Origin: Acanthosoma haemorrhoidale
Taxonomy: Eukaryota > Arthropoda > Insecta > Hemiptera > Acanthosomatidae
Direction of reading: 5' to 3'
DNA length: 64,000 nucleotides
NCBI GenBank assembly: GCA_930367205.1
Contig: OV884009.1
Span: forward strand, 91,161,189-91,225,188
The notes beneath the pieces were generated by a model. That model ran no database searches. It saw only the letters and a program-made list of their open reading frames with translations, and was not told the origin of the DNA. Numbering within the stretch: the stretch's first letter is position 1; each line of letters opens with the position of its first letter. The translations under genes were made by a program, and so were the position numbers. Of this stretch, positions 19,559 through 31,190 are shown piece after piece.

Positions 19559-19737
19559 GTTAATGTTTATTGAATTACAAGCTAAGAAAGGTTGGTAATA
19601 AGAACACGTAGAACGTTATAACAAGACTGCTTTATTTAGACCAAGATACCTCTATCTATAGGTATTACCTGTAAACATATACAGATAACATATGTTTGGG
19701 GATTAAGGCTGGGCACTAGCGGCGCCTGGACTTAACT
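19558..19737 (-). repeat. G2 5' LTR
   Basis: 180 bp, identical to 14403-14582; flanked on the right by the TATA duplication at 19738-19741. Confidence 0.96.
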
Positions 19738-19741
19738 TATA

Positions 19742-20340
19742 TATAAATGCCACATTTATGACTGGTCATCTCTGTTTCGTTTCTAGAAAATTGTCTGATA
19801 TTTATAACGGAATATTTCACCGGGAAAACGGTTTGACCCGGGTATGTGACTATATATTTGTTTACAATAATATGTGTATAATATAATATGTATATATATA
19901 GCTGAGACCAGTATCGGAATATTGTTTATGTCAAAAGAAAACTGATTCCATAGAACCTATGAACAAAATGATTGCCCTAAACATAAATAGACGAAGTATA
20001 GGAAGACCAAGCAAAAGACAAAGTTTACTCAATAGAATCGAGCCTGATGGATTTAAAATTGAAAAGGACTAAATGAAGGACATTCATTAAGCCCATAGCA
20101 TTTACTTTCATTCGCTACCCAGCTGCAACTCAACGTCGATAACGTAGTTCTGATTGTGGATACTTAGAATTAATTGCAACAGGTGATAATGGCACAAGAA
20201 AGTACCGAGAAGAGGGAAAAAAATTAACTTCTCTGTGTTTGACATGCTAAAAAAGATTACATTCTGGGCTATTACAAAATTTCGTGTCCCTCGAACTGAG
20301 TTTGGCGGAACTCGAAGCCCCTCTTTGAAGATGCTAATCC
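19742..20340. other. Intergenic, no gene established
   Basis: The plus strand near 19990-20055 reads RRSIGRPSKRQSLLNRI, which resembles the GRPxxRW tail seen in some non-LTR reverse transcriptases, but it is too short to claim. The minus-strand ORF 20108-20344 follows the coding-like relic at 20341-20690 in another frame and is not identified. Confidence 0.35.
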
Positions 20341-20690
20341 TCATGAGATGACATACAAGTATTGGGTCATAATCTTCAGTAACTGTTCATTGTCGAAAAC
20401 TGGTCTAGAAGTCTTGTATTCTAACCATTGAAACGCTTCAAACAACGCACTTCCGTATTTTAACGCAGCACCCTTCCAGCTTCAACTAAGTAAATTTCTT
20501 TGGCTGCCACCTTTGCACTCCATTATGTTTTCAAGTATTGTCTTTAGAGACAGCGGATCATCATTTACTCTACGAATATCTTGGTTGCATCACACAACAG
20601 TAAATGGAAGGCAAGCTTGTGGTACATCATTTAGTAAGTCATAAATAAATGTAAGACAATGACAAACATTATCTAAACCAAAAAGTTAGA
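20341..20690 (-). pseudogene. Unidentified decayed protein-coding relic
   Basis: One minus-strand frame runs about 115 codons with only two internal TGA codons (about 20590 and 20484) and a terminal TGA at 20341. The residues look genuinely coding: blocks such as GLDNVCHCLTFIYDLLND, DPLSLKTILENIMECKGGS and KYGSALFEAFQWLEYKTSRP, with balanced composition and helical periodicity in otherwise AT-rich DNA. I do not recognise the family. It could be a transposase piece or a host pseudogene exon. Confidence 0.45.
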
Positions 20691-21485
20691 TAAGGGCTTA
20701 ATATATAATTGTATAGTGAATTAAATATTCTCAGGTGAAAAGAAAATGACTTTTTAAAAACTTTATTCGGGTACAACACGACAATAAGTTACATGACTTG
20801 GACTAGTATGACTGTAGGGATAATGGACGTAGAGCCAAGGCTAAGGGGTACATGCGCATATAAGAAAATGATTACAGCAAAGATTAGAAGTGTGGGAGAT
20901 AATATTCAGAATGAGGATATTAGGAAAGGAAACGGATGTGTAAATGTTAACGGTAATATTAATAGAGAGCTATCGTAAGTTAAGAGGTACAGTTGTTAAC
21001 ATTGTGCTTATTGCTTTTACATAAATAAAGGTCAAGAGGCCTAAACAACGTAGGTAACAAGCGTATTCACTTGGGGATAAAGAGATTTAACTGTCGACAG
21101 AATTTTCGCGCACAAGGACTTCAGCTGAAACCTGAGTCTGTACTGACATGCTATGGAGTCGGATAATATCTATGGAATTGGGGACAATATAAAAGAATGA
21201 GACAGAAAAATAAAACATACTGAGTAAAGTATAAAAGAATTATGGAATTAATATCCTCGTTCTATCAATGACACAATGGATGATAGACAGCTAAAATTAT
21301 TAAGGCATGTCTGCTGAATGGAAATAATAGAATTTATAATATGACATAGAACAATGCCCCTAAAATTAATAAAACTAAATAATAATCACTAATAAATTTA
21401 TGTTCTTAAGGGACGTTGAAAGATTGTACAATAAGATTGGGACATTCCCTGAGGTGGATAAACATACTATTATTATTATTATAAA
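20691..21485. other. Intergenic, no gene seen
   Basis: AT-rich; the 61-codon plus ORF at 20793-20978 has no recognisable feature. It ends in a short (ATT)n run just before a J1 fragment. Confidence 0.45.
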
Positions 21486-22113
21486 TTAAAATACTAATCT
21501 ACAAAGTTATACTAAAGCCAATGGAAAAAAGTCGAACATCAAGCGCATCCAATCCTACCATTCAAAAGTCCTGAGAACAATAGTCAATACCCCTTATTAC
21601 GTTAGCAACAAAACCCCTCATAACGATCTTATTATACCCTACATTTTTGAACTCATCCCATCCAAGTTCACAAAATTCCTTCGAATTTCTATCAAACCAC
21701 CCTAATCCCCTAACACAGCCATTAAACTGCCTCATAAATCCCTATAATCCTCTTCAGGGACTAAAATGGCTGTGAGCTCGTGACCTGCTATTAATACGTG
21801 ACAGTGGGAGTCCTTGGAATGGCCAGTTTCTCCAATCATGTCCTGAGCGTCTGTAGCTCTCGCGTTCTTGGTCAGCCTCCACTGCTTCGTATCCGGTGAC
21901 GCGGCTGTGGGGGACATCGCAAGACTCCACTTCCTCTTTCGCATGTGAGGGTGGGGTGACAATAATGTGGATTTAGGAGGTCCCTGGGCTGCTTGTAAAT
22001 ATTGTATAAATGAGCAAGTGCAAGAAGAATTGTAAATACTTCATGAATGTGAACATTGTGCACAGTTACTTATTGCTCAATAAGGCAGATTGTAATTTTA
22101 TCACAATAAAGAT
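21486..22113 (+). mobile_element. 5'-truncated J1 fragment
   Basis: Matches J1 from the counterpart of about 51253 through the stop codon region and the 3' UTR to the AATAAAG tail. About 35 bp (the GIELWG-coding block) are deleted near 21520. No usable ORF remains; minus-strand ORFs here are antisense shadows of the 3' UTR. Confidence 0.85.
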
Positions 22114-24140
22114 TTGATTTGTAATATTATCTATTATTAATATATAACATTAGTTATTAAGTGATTTTACTGCTCTAAATTATTTATATGAATTCAATAA
22201 AATATAATTTATTTCGTAATTTGTATGACATAAATTTATTCATCAAAATTAAAAAAAAAACTGTCGGGCCCACTGATCCATGGAGCTATAAACTATGGGG
22301 GTGGTGAGAAGGGTAAAGAATGCGCACGTCGAGCTGCTCCGCTTCTTTACGGTCAACAATGAAACGCCAGTCCCTTATCTTCGTTTCAATTAACGCTGCA
22401 ACTTTACTGCTGTTTTTATTGGTGCCGGCACTGGAAGTGAAAAGAGTCCATTGGCTTTTCCATTTTAATAATACCCAAAGCCGGGGCCTTTTTCCTCCTG
22501 ACAGACAAAGCTTGAAGGGCTGATTGTTCATGCAGATTGTTTGTATAACGCAGTGGGCAAATGTTCGCAATGCAACTAACTCCACTTGCAGCAACTTTAC
22601 AAATAAAACAAGCCAGAGAAACTTCCATAATGCACTTCTTTGGTTTTAAGCGTGTTCCTTTTTTTTTTTTTTTTTCCTTTGACGAATGTTAGTTTCAATT
22701 GAGAGTTCATATGACGATGTGAACGCTTTATTTCTATGACTGAATGAACCATGGAGATCTCGTATTGCGAAATTTTCTCACTTAATGTGTGAAGAGAACC
22801 ACTGGTTTTGTGTGGAGATCGGGCTCCTGTTTGCCAGTGTTCACATTTTTTGTTATATGATTATCGCAGTCCATTTCATCGGTCACAAAAGAAACTTTTT
22901 ACGAGAAAGGGCGTATGACAATATATTCTCTCATAGCGAGAGTACACGTCGCGTTTTTATAAGTACCGAAATTTGAATTTTTATTTGTTAGCTATGTTTA
23001 TAATATTAAGGTTTTTTTTTATGAGTCATGTTTCACTATGTTTCTCGATACCAGATATCTTAAGTGAACTGAGAATAAGCACCAAAAGAAAAGGTGGACT
23101 TGAAGAAAAGTCATTTATGTAAAGAAAGTGTGTATGAGAGAGTATTTCTGTACATTCTGCTCATGAAAAAAAAGAAAAATATGCGGAAAATAAAATATTC
23201 TTATCTGCCCCTTATACATTAATTATATGTACCCAAAATGTGTTACGATTGATAAATTTTATTACATGTGTTGATTTTTATTTTATTTAATTTTGTATTA
23301 CCTCAATTTGAATGTCCAATGTTTATTTAATTATACGATGATACCTTACTAATATGAATCTGAGAAATGTTTTGGTTAAAATTACTTTGTGGTTTCTTAA
23401 TTATTTTAATTTTAGTTAGTTCATCAATTCCTATATCTTTTAAAATTAATATAGCATTTTTATTTGGCATTACAAAGTTCTGATAAAAAAATTGAGATGT
23501 TAAAGTCTGGTGAGCGAATACTGCCGGGTTAATCCAGAATACGAATAGTAAATAGCTGAAGGATATAACACATTAAATTCCACGTTAGATAGTTGTTGTT
23601 TTTTCTAGTTCATTGAACGATTTACATTAGTTAAACCAAATTAATTAACAGTGTAATTGATGATCACGTAAACATGACCATTTCTTGATTTCGGGTTAAA
23701 AAGTGGGCTTTTAATTATTTTGACTATTATTATTATTCTATAGCGCTTGGAAATAGGTTCACTAACGTGTTTTTGAGACACTCGGCTATCTGCAAGATAG
23801 CAAGAACAAAGCGCCAGGTGCCCCTGAGCTTGATATGTGCAGGCGGCGCGCCAGTCCCACCTGTCTGGTAGACAGGGTATCTATTCTCATTTTAAGGACT
23901 CGAGAAATAAGGGCGTGAATAAAATCCATGTTGCCTACCAACGCTCTGCACGCCAGGAATAATTATTTAAATTAATTGTTTTATTAACAAGTGACTTTAA
24001 AAGAACGTTAAATTGGTTCACTTAAATTATTTCTATTATAGTTAAATGCTGGCAAAGTGTATTTTATTTGGGTTTCATTCAGTGGGGAGAACCAAGCAGC
24101 TTTCTTCTACTCTGAGAACCCAATCATTCTGCCGAGCACA
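22114..24140. other. Intergenic, no gene established
   Basis: A GC-richer patch at 22260-22620 carries overlapping short ORFs on both strands with no domain. A second GC-richer patch lies at 23790-23880. Poly-T runs are present (22660-22680). Nothing else could be supported. Confidence 0.4.
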
Positions 24141-24160
24141 CGAAATATGGGCGATGCGAT

Positions 24161-24283
24161 ATCGTAATGATTTGGTCGCCACCGGGGATTAACGAAGACA
24201 AGATTTGTCGGGCCCTTAAGAACGCATCTACCCCAGGGAAGACGCATAACCTATATGTGGGCAATGCGACGATATGGGATTCT
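24161..24283 (+). mobile_element. Gypsy pol fragment related to G2
   Basis: The plus strand encodes about 41 codons reading MIWSPPGINEDKICRALKNA and continuing through PGKT and VGNATIWD. This matches the G2 pol segment between RNase H and the integrase zinc domain (IWSPPGVRNDQICRALKDA, GNATIWE). Nucleotide sequence is clearly diverged, so it derives from a different, related Gypsy element. No LTR or further pol was seen next to it. Confidence 0.8.
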
Positions 24284-24340
24284 TTTTGGCCAATAGAATG
24301 GGGATAAGAATAGATAGATCTGAAGACATCAAGAGGAGTA

Positions 24341-25255
24341 GGAGAAAGCTTAAGTGGCGCGTAAAGGAGGCTGGTCCCAGTTTCAAGGTGAACGGTTAAG
24401 TATAAGCAAATTAGAAGTTGTGGTAAGAAGTCAGAGTTATCATAGAAGAAATATTAAAGGCAAAGCATGGATTAAGTCAGGAAACTCAACAAAGGAAAAT
24501 GATTTGTATGGACATAATAAAGGAAACATCAAACGACCCTGCTACTCAAGGAACGATAACTAAGGTAGCGAACAAAACAGTAAACGGAAATTCTATACGT
24601 ATAGCAAACAGATAAATTGATCAGTAACATATCAATGTTGAATGAAGTCCTTTAGAATTCAATAGGTAGAGCTCCTTGTAATTCAGTTGTATAACATTAT
24701 TTTATATAATTATTCTGTAGATATTAGGTTCATTTTTTTTTATCAACAATTTCATTTTGATTAGGTTATGTATAATAAATTTTATAGTGAATTAAGTTTT
24801 GATTACATTAAAAATTCCGAATTTCTTTTGGTTTTTAATCGTCGAAAGAATACAGGTTTGATTTATGGAGAGCAATCATTGTATTGTTGCATTAACTAGT
24901 CAATTATAAAAGTAAAGGTCAATTATTTCCACTATAAATGTAGTGGTGGGGTGGCTTCAATTATTATTATTATCATTACTATTAAAAATAACTTGGTAGG
25001 TGGCTGGACGATTGTACTTGTTACATGCAGGGGGTCAACTGCATATACATCAGGACACGAGGTATGGTACAATATATGTATATGTAAAAAATAGTGAGGG
25101 TACTGATTCATGGATCAACTACTGTCCGTTCCCCAAGAGAATGCCCCTGAGTAGTCGGGCACGACTTTCCAACTTTCCCCTACTTCTTACCCTTACTAAC
25201 TCACGGTATACTGACCTACCGACGTCACCGATCTTTTGATTCTTTTGCCAATTTT
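24341..25255. other. Intergenic, no gene seen
   Basis: AT-rich DNA. Short ORFs (24354-24563, 25000-25239) show no domain. Confidence 0.45.
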
Positions 25256-28200
25256 TCCTTCTTCCAAATTTCAATGGGATTCTCTTAGCATTTTCAAGAA
25301 GTATTTGTTTATACTTTAAACAAATATTTTGAAAATTTAATTGGTATAAATAAATAAGGGTTATTAATTGTAATAAGCTTCTATTGTTCTACTACTGGCC
25401 TATAGCCCAGTTGAGAAATTCCTTGAGGTCAAATCAGTTTATACTTTAGTTTTCCATTTAGTGCACACAAGAAGCTATAACATTTTTTACCGGCGTAATC
25501 ACAATTTTCACTAAATCGTTGCAAGCTTCCTCTATTTTCTGAGGGATAAGAAATTCTATTTTGTTTATAAAGGTCGGGAGTGGGTCGATAGAGAGGAAAA
25601 TAGAATTGCCCAAAGAAGAAAGGAGGGAACAAAAAGAAGAGAAAGGATAACAAAGTTCGCCTTTCAATATAAATTTTTTACCAGTATTGACGTGAACATA
25701 TAAAAGTTTATTTTTTAAATTGCCCCATGTTGTTTAAAAAAAAAATTTAGCTATTCTTTACCACTTGGGTTTGTAATGATTTGATCCCCTAAGGGTTGAG
25801 CACGGACTGTGGGGACAGTATTTAGCCTATTTGAATAGACGAATGTCACAAAAAACTTAGTCCCATTGTTCTAAATACCGGTCTTTCCAAGAATCGGACC
25901 CGTCACATTTTTTTTGGATTATTCCTATAATGTTTTTTCTGGCTTATTTTATTTTATTGTTTTAATCAACCACGAATTATATCGTTTTTTGAAAATATAT
26001 TTGAGAGGAATATTGTCCGTAAAGAGTGAAAAAACAATATTGAGAAGTGCCCCTGGTGGTTCTGAAGCTTTTTTAAAAGGTTAAAAAAAAACAATTCTAC
26101 GTATTTACGTTAGAAATAATTCAATTTATTTGTTAAACCATATTGGTCTCTGATAATCACATTAGGCCAAAAAATCATGACGCCTCACACAGTTAAAAGT
26201 TTCGTTATAGTTGTAAAATATATCTTCTTCCAAATCTCATCGGCCTTCTCTAGAAGTAGTTGTTTCTACTTTAATCAAATATTTAAAATTTTTTACAGTG
26301 TATTTATTCTAGTTGAGTAAAAAATAAATTAATTTGTACCAATTATTTGTGCGCCAGATTTAAATGCATGGTTGTTTTTGTATACATGTACAATAAAGCC
26401 CCGCCACGTTATTGTATTAATCAGGGCTTAAATTTAGATCTTTAATATTGTTCTATGCTAAATATTATGGGGTAATATACATTTTTTACTTACAAGTAAT
26501 TGATTGATTATACCTTAATTACTTTTCGCAAGGCTGTTATTTGTATCTTACTTTTTGTCACATGTATTTCCAGATGTTTGACTGGCACCTTCCTTAGGAT
26601 TTACTACTGTTCACTTAGCTTCTATGTTATTTTGTAAGTATTATTTTAAAGGTTTATGATGTACTGTATTTTACTGACTTCGTCATACTAGTATTATTTT
26701 TATTTTCTTGTAGGTGGATCCATCCATAAGTTAACTTACTGGATTCATTTCAATAATATTTTATTTTGTTTGTGTTTTCTTTCTTGTTTTTTTTATTGAA
26801 AAAACGTGCTAAAATTTTCTATGGAACTGTGTGAATAACCTCCTGTTCGTACAAACCATTCCTTACGACAACCGGCTGTGATGAAAAAAAAAACTTTTGG
26901 TTAATTTCCTTACAACTGAGTGTTTTTTTTACCCCTAATTGATTTTCCCCCATCCTACGTCATTTTCCACTCGATGAATCAACTGCTCACTAATTGTGAA
27001 AATACGATCGATATAACGCCCCGTTGAAACAAACCAATCTTGACCACAATCGACGAAGAATAGGATAAAGGAACCGAAATATAACTGAAACACTGGATCA
27101 ACGCCAGATTTAAATGTATGGTTCCTTTAGTAGGAAATCCTCCTATTCATCTAAATGTAGTTTTGGTATAAGAATACCACCCCCTGTATCTTTCTCAGTA
27201 CATGGTCAATAATTCGGTTAAACGTCGTCCTAGAAAGAAAGATGGTTTATGGTCGGCTGGAAAGGTTAAGCAATCCTCTAAAAGGTCGAAGAAAAACTGC
27301 TCTGAAATAAACCACTCTCACTTTAGAATTTGAAATGGCTGATAGATGTCTTCAGTAAACATGTAGAGTAGTATCCGTGTTCTTTTTGTATTTTTTCAGA
27401 TCGTCGATATATCGGTTTTGCGGTTTGCTATAACGCCTCAATCAAAAATACGCTCTTCACCATAACCGAAAATATTAATAAGAAGGCCGAAAAGGGATGA
27501 AAATTGTTTTGAAACTTTCTAAACCGGATTTCAATTTTTTCGAGTGGGACATGGATTGTTTTCTAAAGAATGTAATTCCCTGCAAATTTATTATAATTCT
27601 TTAAAATAAGCCCCGCTCGAGTTAAGGCCATCCAGAAAAAAAGAAAAAATGGAACTACGAAAATCTAACGACAGCCGTAATCATGGTGCATGATAAAATT
27701 GTCATCAAAAGGCTTATTTTTTTTCTTTTCGTATTATTACTTTTTGTCTATGAGTTTTTTACTCCACGAATCCTTGCAAAGTCCCCTAAATAAAATGCAA
27801 TTTTAATGTGGGGGAAAAAATTCTGATTTCCGAAAATTTGACAACGGATCCGTGTTTGGGTATCAAAAATTAAATTTTGGTCCAAAAAATCGATCTTAGA
27901 AAAAAACTGCCAAAGCCACTTTTTAACTATTAGGAATAAAGTTTTTTGTTACCACAAATGGTTCAGATTTCCCCCAAATTAAGAATCCGCTGTCTGATTT
28001 TGGAGATTTGACTCCATTTTGAAACGGGCGTCACGATTCTGACAGAAAAAAAAACCCTTTTTTTTACCATAAAACGGTATGAACGTCAATGCGTTCTTTC
28101 GTACGTATTTATACGTTTATTTGATAATATACTTCTTTTTGGTGGTTTTAGAAAATTCCACTGATTTTGTATACTGGGCCTAGAAGTGCGGGTAAGTCCT

Positions 28201-28261
28201 ACTAGCTCCTATATATACCGGACCAATTCAGCTCATTCCTCTCAAAAATAAACCTGTGAAA
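25256..28261. other. AT-rich region with short internal repeats
   Basis: No gene seen. A motif block at about 25256-25335 (CTTCTTCCAAAT...CAAATATT) recurs in diverged form at about 26224-26290. A 22-bp word CGCCAGATTTAAATG followed by C/T and ATGGTT occurs at about 26351 and 27102. These suggest an old internally repeated element of unknown type. Many A/T homopolymers are present. Confidence 0.4.
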
Positions 28262-28479
28262 CTATTCAATCTTTATTATGATAAATTACAATGAGCCTTA
28301 TTGGGCAATAAGTAATTGTGATAAATGTTCTCATTCATACCATATTTACAATTTTCATTCGCTCACTCATTCATACAGTATGTATTTACAAACAGCCCAC
28401 ATACCTCCCAAATCCACATGGTAGTCACCTCCCTCGGATGCGAAAGAGGAAGTGGAATCTCGGGAAGTTCCCCACGCTC
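28262..28479 (-). mobile_element. J1 fragment, 3' UTR side, split by the Transib
   Basis: Reverse complement of the J1 3' UTR, ending at the CGCTC target duplication. The remainder of the same copy resumes at 31566 on the other side of the inserted transposon, in the same orientation and collinear with J1. Confidence 0.85.
28475..28479. repeat. Transib TSD, left copy (CGCTC)
   Basis: Five bases directly before the terminal inverted repeat; identical to 31566-31570. The uninterrupted J1 copy at 47203-51914 has this word once at the corresponding point (reverse-complemented GAGCG near 51713), which confirms duplication on insertion. Confidence 0.9.
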
Positions 28480-28518
28480 CACAGTGGTTCCTAACGACGA
28501 AAAACGGGACAAAAGTCC
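28480..28518 (+). repeat. Transib left terminal inverted repeat
   Basis: Starts CACAGTGGTTCCTAACGACG and continues through an A5 tract to AAAGTCC. It matches the reverse complement of 31527-31565 at 37 of 39 positions. Confidence 0.92.
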
Positions 28519-29246
28519 ATTTTTGACACCTTCGTGGCCATAAAATGGTATTATAATTCAGTTAGAGAGGTACCTAAGGTATTCAGAACCGATGGTTTCT
28601 AAGCTTTGGACGTTATGTTGTAAGCTCATCTACTTGAAGAAAGAGTAAGGGCTTAAGAATAAACGGGAAAATCACGAGGAAAAGCCAAGTTTTGTAATAA
28701 CGGGTAAAAGATATTTCAAGCTTATTTTAAAATTGTCTATCAGTGGCTTTCTTTTACAGGGCAAAAAATGAAGCTAGCACGTTATTCACACTTGGGAAAA
28801 TGTAACGATAACGTGCGCTTAGATCGTTTAATATAAGAAAAATTCTAGTTTTTATACATTATTTACGCTTTTAGAAGCTTATGATTCTTCCGCTTCCACC
28901 CGCTTTTTAAAATGAAGTTGATTCGTGTTCATACAAGTATGGAGAAGTGATTAAAACACAAATTAGCTGCGACCGAGTGCGACCCTTGATTCTAGATCCT
29001 AATTAGTGGAGACAAACGTGTCTGTTTATTTACATTCTGAGTATTTGACTCGCTATTAAAAATGAAAGAAATATACCAATATGGTCCATTCCTTGTTGAT
29101 CTTCTGACTCAGTTGTTACCATCATTCTAAAGATAATAATCATGGTTTCTGCCATAAAAGTGCCGTATTTGGAGTTTGAACAAACGCAAAGGTAAGGAAT
29201 TGAGTGAGTTATATTCAATTTCTATCAATATGCACTGAAGTGTAGT
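28519..29246. other. Transib 5' internal region
   Basis: AT-rich sequence between the left repeat and the first transposase segment. It may hold the promoter and an N-terminal exon; TTTCTTTTACAG at about 28749-28760 is a possible splice acceptor. No coding frame could be assigned. Confidence 0.35.
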
Positions 29247-30827
29247 TTGACAAAAAACGGGCTCACACATCTTTCAAAAAAAAATTCAGAGCTTATGAGC
29301 AATGTAGGAATCCTTTCAAATTTGTTCGGGACCAAACCGAAGAAGGACGAAAGTGATACGCTATCAAAAGAAGAAGCCCTTGCTCTGTTTGTCGAAACAA
29401 TACAAACAAAATACCAATACAACCGAATTCGATCAGAGGTCTTAAGTAAAGATTGCAGTGTATTTCCTTCATATAAACCTCCATTGCATGCGAAAAAGGA
29501 TTGCTACCCGGATATACTTGTCTCTGAAACAAAGGCAAGTGTAGCACTTCAAAGCTTATTAGACAAAACTGTCACTAGGTTGCTGATTTCATTTAAAATG
29601 GCTGTTGATCTCCCTCAGGGTAAAAATTTGATGTTGATTTCAAAATGGGGCTGCGATGGAGCTTCCAGCCAAGGGACCTACAAGCAAAATTTCAGTGCCC
29701 CTGACATATCTGACGCTTCTGTGTTCATGGTATCTCTCGTACCTTTGAAATTGTCTGAAACTAGCGACATCGGCACCAGCATCCACAGTGCGTAATGGGT
29801 CAATCCTTCCCATTCCTCTAACAAATTTTGCCGTCCTATTAAGTTCGAGTTCGAAAAAGAGGATACTACAAAGATCATAGCAGAAGTAAAGAACATAAAA
29901 GATGAAATCAAAAATTTGAAACCTTCCATAACATTGATCGAAAACACTACCTATGATACGGTTCATAGCTTGCAGTTTACCATGATAGATGGCAAAGTAT
30001 GTCAGGTGGTATCAAACCATCAAAAATGAACAATCTTGAGAAAGTAATGTCCAAGCCTATCGATCAAGCCAGCACAGAGTATGGGTTTTCGAGTCTTCAC
30101 GCTTAGATACAATTGATGGAATGTATTTTACATATAGCTTACCGCTTGCCAATCAAAAATTGGAGTGCGAGATTACCTGATGAAAAGCGTAGAATGAAAA
30201 CTACAAAGGAAGATATCCAGCACAGCTTGAAAGAGAAAATTGGTATTTTAGTGGATGTGCCGAAACAAGGATCTGGTACAACCAACGATGGAAACAGCGC
30301 GCGACGTTTTTCAGAGATTGGAAAACTGTTGCTGAGATTACCGAAATTAACGAAAACTTGATCCACAAATTGTATGTGATTCTTCAAGTGGTTTCTTCTG
30401 GTGCTTCTGTGGACTCCTCCAAGTTTGAAAAATACTGCCACGAAACTGCAGAGCTATATATTTCTTTGTAGAATGGTACTACATGCCATCCTCTGTTCAT
30501 AAAATTTTGATCCAGGGAAAAGCGATTCTGGATTCTACTGTTTTACCGATTGGTTGGATGTCACAGGAAGCTCAAGAAAGTAGAAACAAGGATTTTAAAC
30601 GATTTCGGCTGAACCATTCCCGCAAAATATCGAGGACCACAACAAGCGAAGACATCATACATAATTTAATTATTTCTTCTGATCCACTCCTTTCAAGATT
30701 GAGACCAAATTGGCAAAAACCTCCAATTGAACTTGAGGAAGAGGCTGAAAATCTCCTTACAAACTTTCATCCAACACATAGTCACGAAGACTCTGGATTT
30801 CTGGACGAAGACAAAATTGAAAACTGA
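29247..30827 (+). pseudogene. Transib/RAG1-like transposase, broken
   Basis: Consecutive plus-strand segments in changing frames together span a RAG1-core-like transposase. Segment 1 (29247-30029) has an in-frame TAA at 29793 and ends at TGA 30027. It contains KWGCDGASSQGTYKQ, whose aspartate (codon 29655) sits where RAG1 D600 lies in its CDG motif, and TMIDGKV, a candidate second aspartate (29988). Segment 2 (about 30044-30312, TAG at 30104) has ECILHIAYRLPIKNW and TNDGNSARRF, resembling the RAG1 NGNFARKL block. Segment 3 is 30310-30471. Segment 4 (30471-30827) has VHKILIQG, then SQEAQESRNKDFKRFR, collinear with RAG1 SEGNESGNKLFRRFR; the second glutamate (codon 30576) matches E962. At least two nonsense codons and three frameshifts make it inactive. 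RAG1 residues are recalled, not searched. Confidence 0.82.
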
Positions 30828-30960
30828 TGTTTACCAACTTTACCGCGTGTGGGTATATATCATTTTATATACATTATTTTTCAATAACTTTTTTCATATA
30901 CTATTTTTCTGTCCATAAGTACTTTTATTTTTAATAGCCACTAATCGGGGTAATAGTTCT
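30684..30960 (+). repeat. Internal tandem duplication in Transib, copy 1
   Basis: Includes the C-terminal codons and 3' region of the transposase. It is repeated in diverged form at 30961-31190. Confidence 0.8.
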
Positions 30961-31190
30961 CCACTCCTTGCAAGATTGAGACCAAATTGGCAAAAATCTC
31001 CAATAATTGAACTTGAGGAAGAGGCTAAAAATCTCCTTACAAACTTTCATCTAAGTAACATTATAATAATCACGAAATCTCTGGATTTATGTACGAAGAC
31101 GGAATTGAAAACTGATGTTTACAAACTTTACTACTTCACTCATCATGTTGTTTTTTTTTCAAATATAGCCATTAATCGGGGTCATAGTTT
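30961..31190 (+). repeat. Internal tandem duplication in Transib, copy 2
   Basis: Begins CCACTCCTTGCAAGATTGAG and follows copy 1 to the end of the coding tail, then to the shared TAATCGGGGT word near 31175. It encodes a second, separate version of the transposase C-terminal tail. Confidence 0.8.

Larger units (their letters stand above)
14403..19737 (-). mobile_element. Ty3/Gypsy LTR retrotransposon G2, young, nearly intact
   Basis: A 5,335-bp element with two identical 180-bp LTRs (AGTTAA...TTAACT) and a TATA duplication on both sides. On the minus strand the order is 5' LTR, tRNA-Phe primer site, gag with two zinc knuckles, protease, RT, RNase H, integrase, polypurine tract, 3' LTR. There is no envelope gene: only about 270 bp separate the integrase stop from the LTR. 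AGT...ACT ends and TATA targets are known from the 17.6/297/gypsy group, but I do not assign a clade. Identical LTRs mean a recent insertion. The coding frame is continuous except for two TGA codons. The element is richer in GC than its surroundings. Confidence 0.96.

Noticed and set aside
23790..23880. GC-rich patch as a tRNA or SINE
   Set aside because: No A-box/B-box pair or cloverleaf arms could be found by eye.
28480..28490. First impression of a hAT element (CAGTGGTTCC end)
   Set aside because: Starting at CAGTGG gives no clean 8-bp duplication. Starting at CACAGTG gives a perfect 5-bp CGCTC duplication, and the protein motifs are RAG1/Transib-like.
29247..30827. A RAG2-like partner gene near the transposase
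   Set aside because: No kelch-type repeats in any frame between the inverted repeats; the space left is too short.
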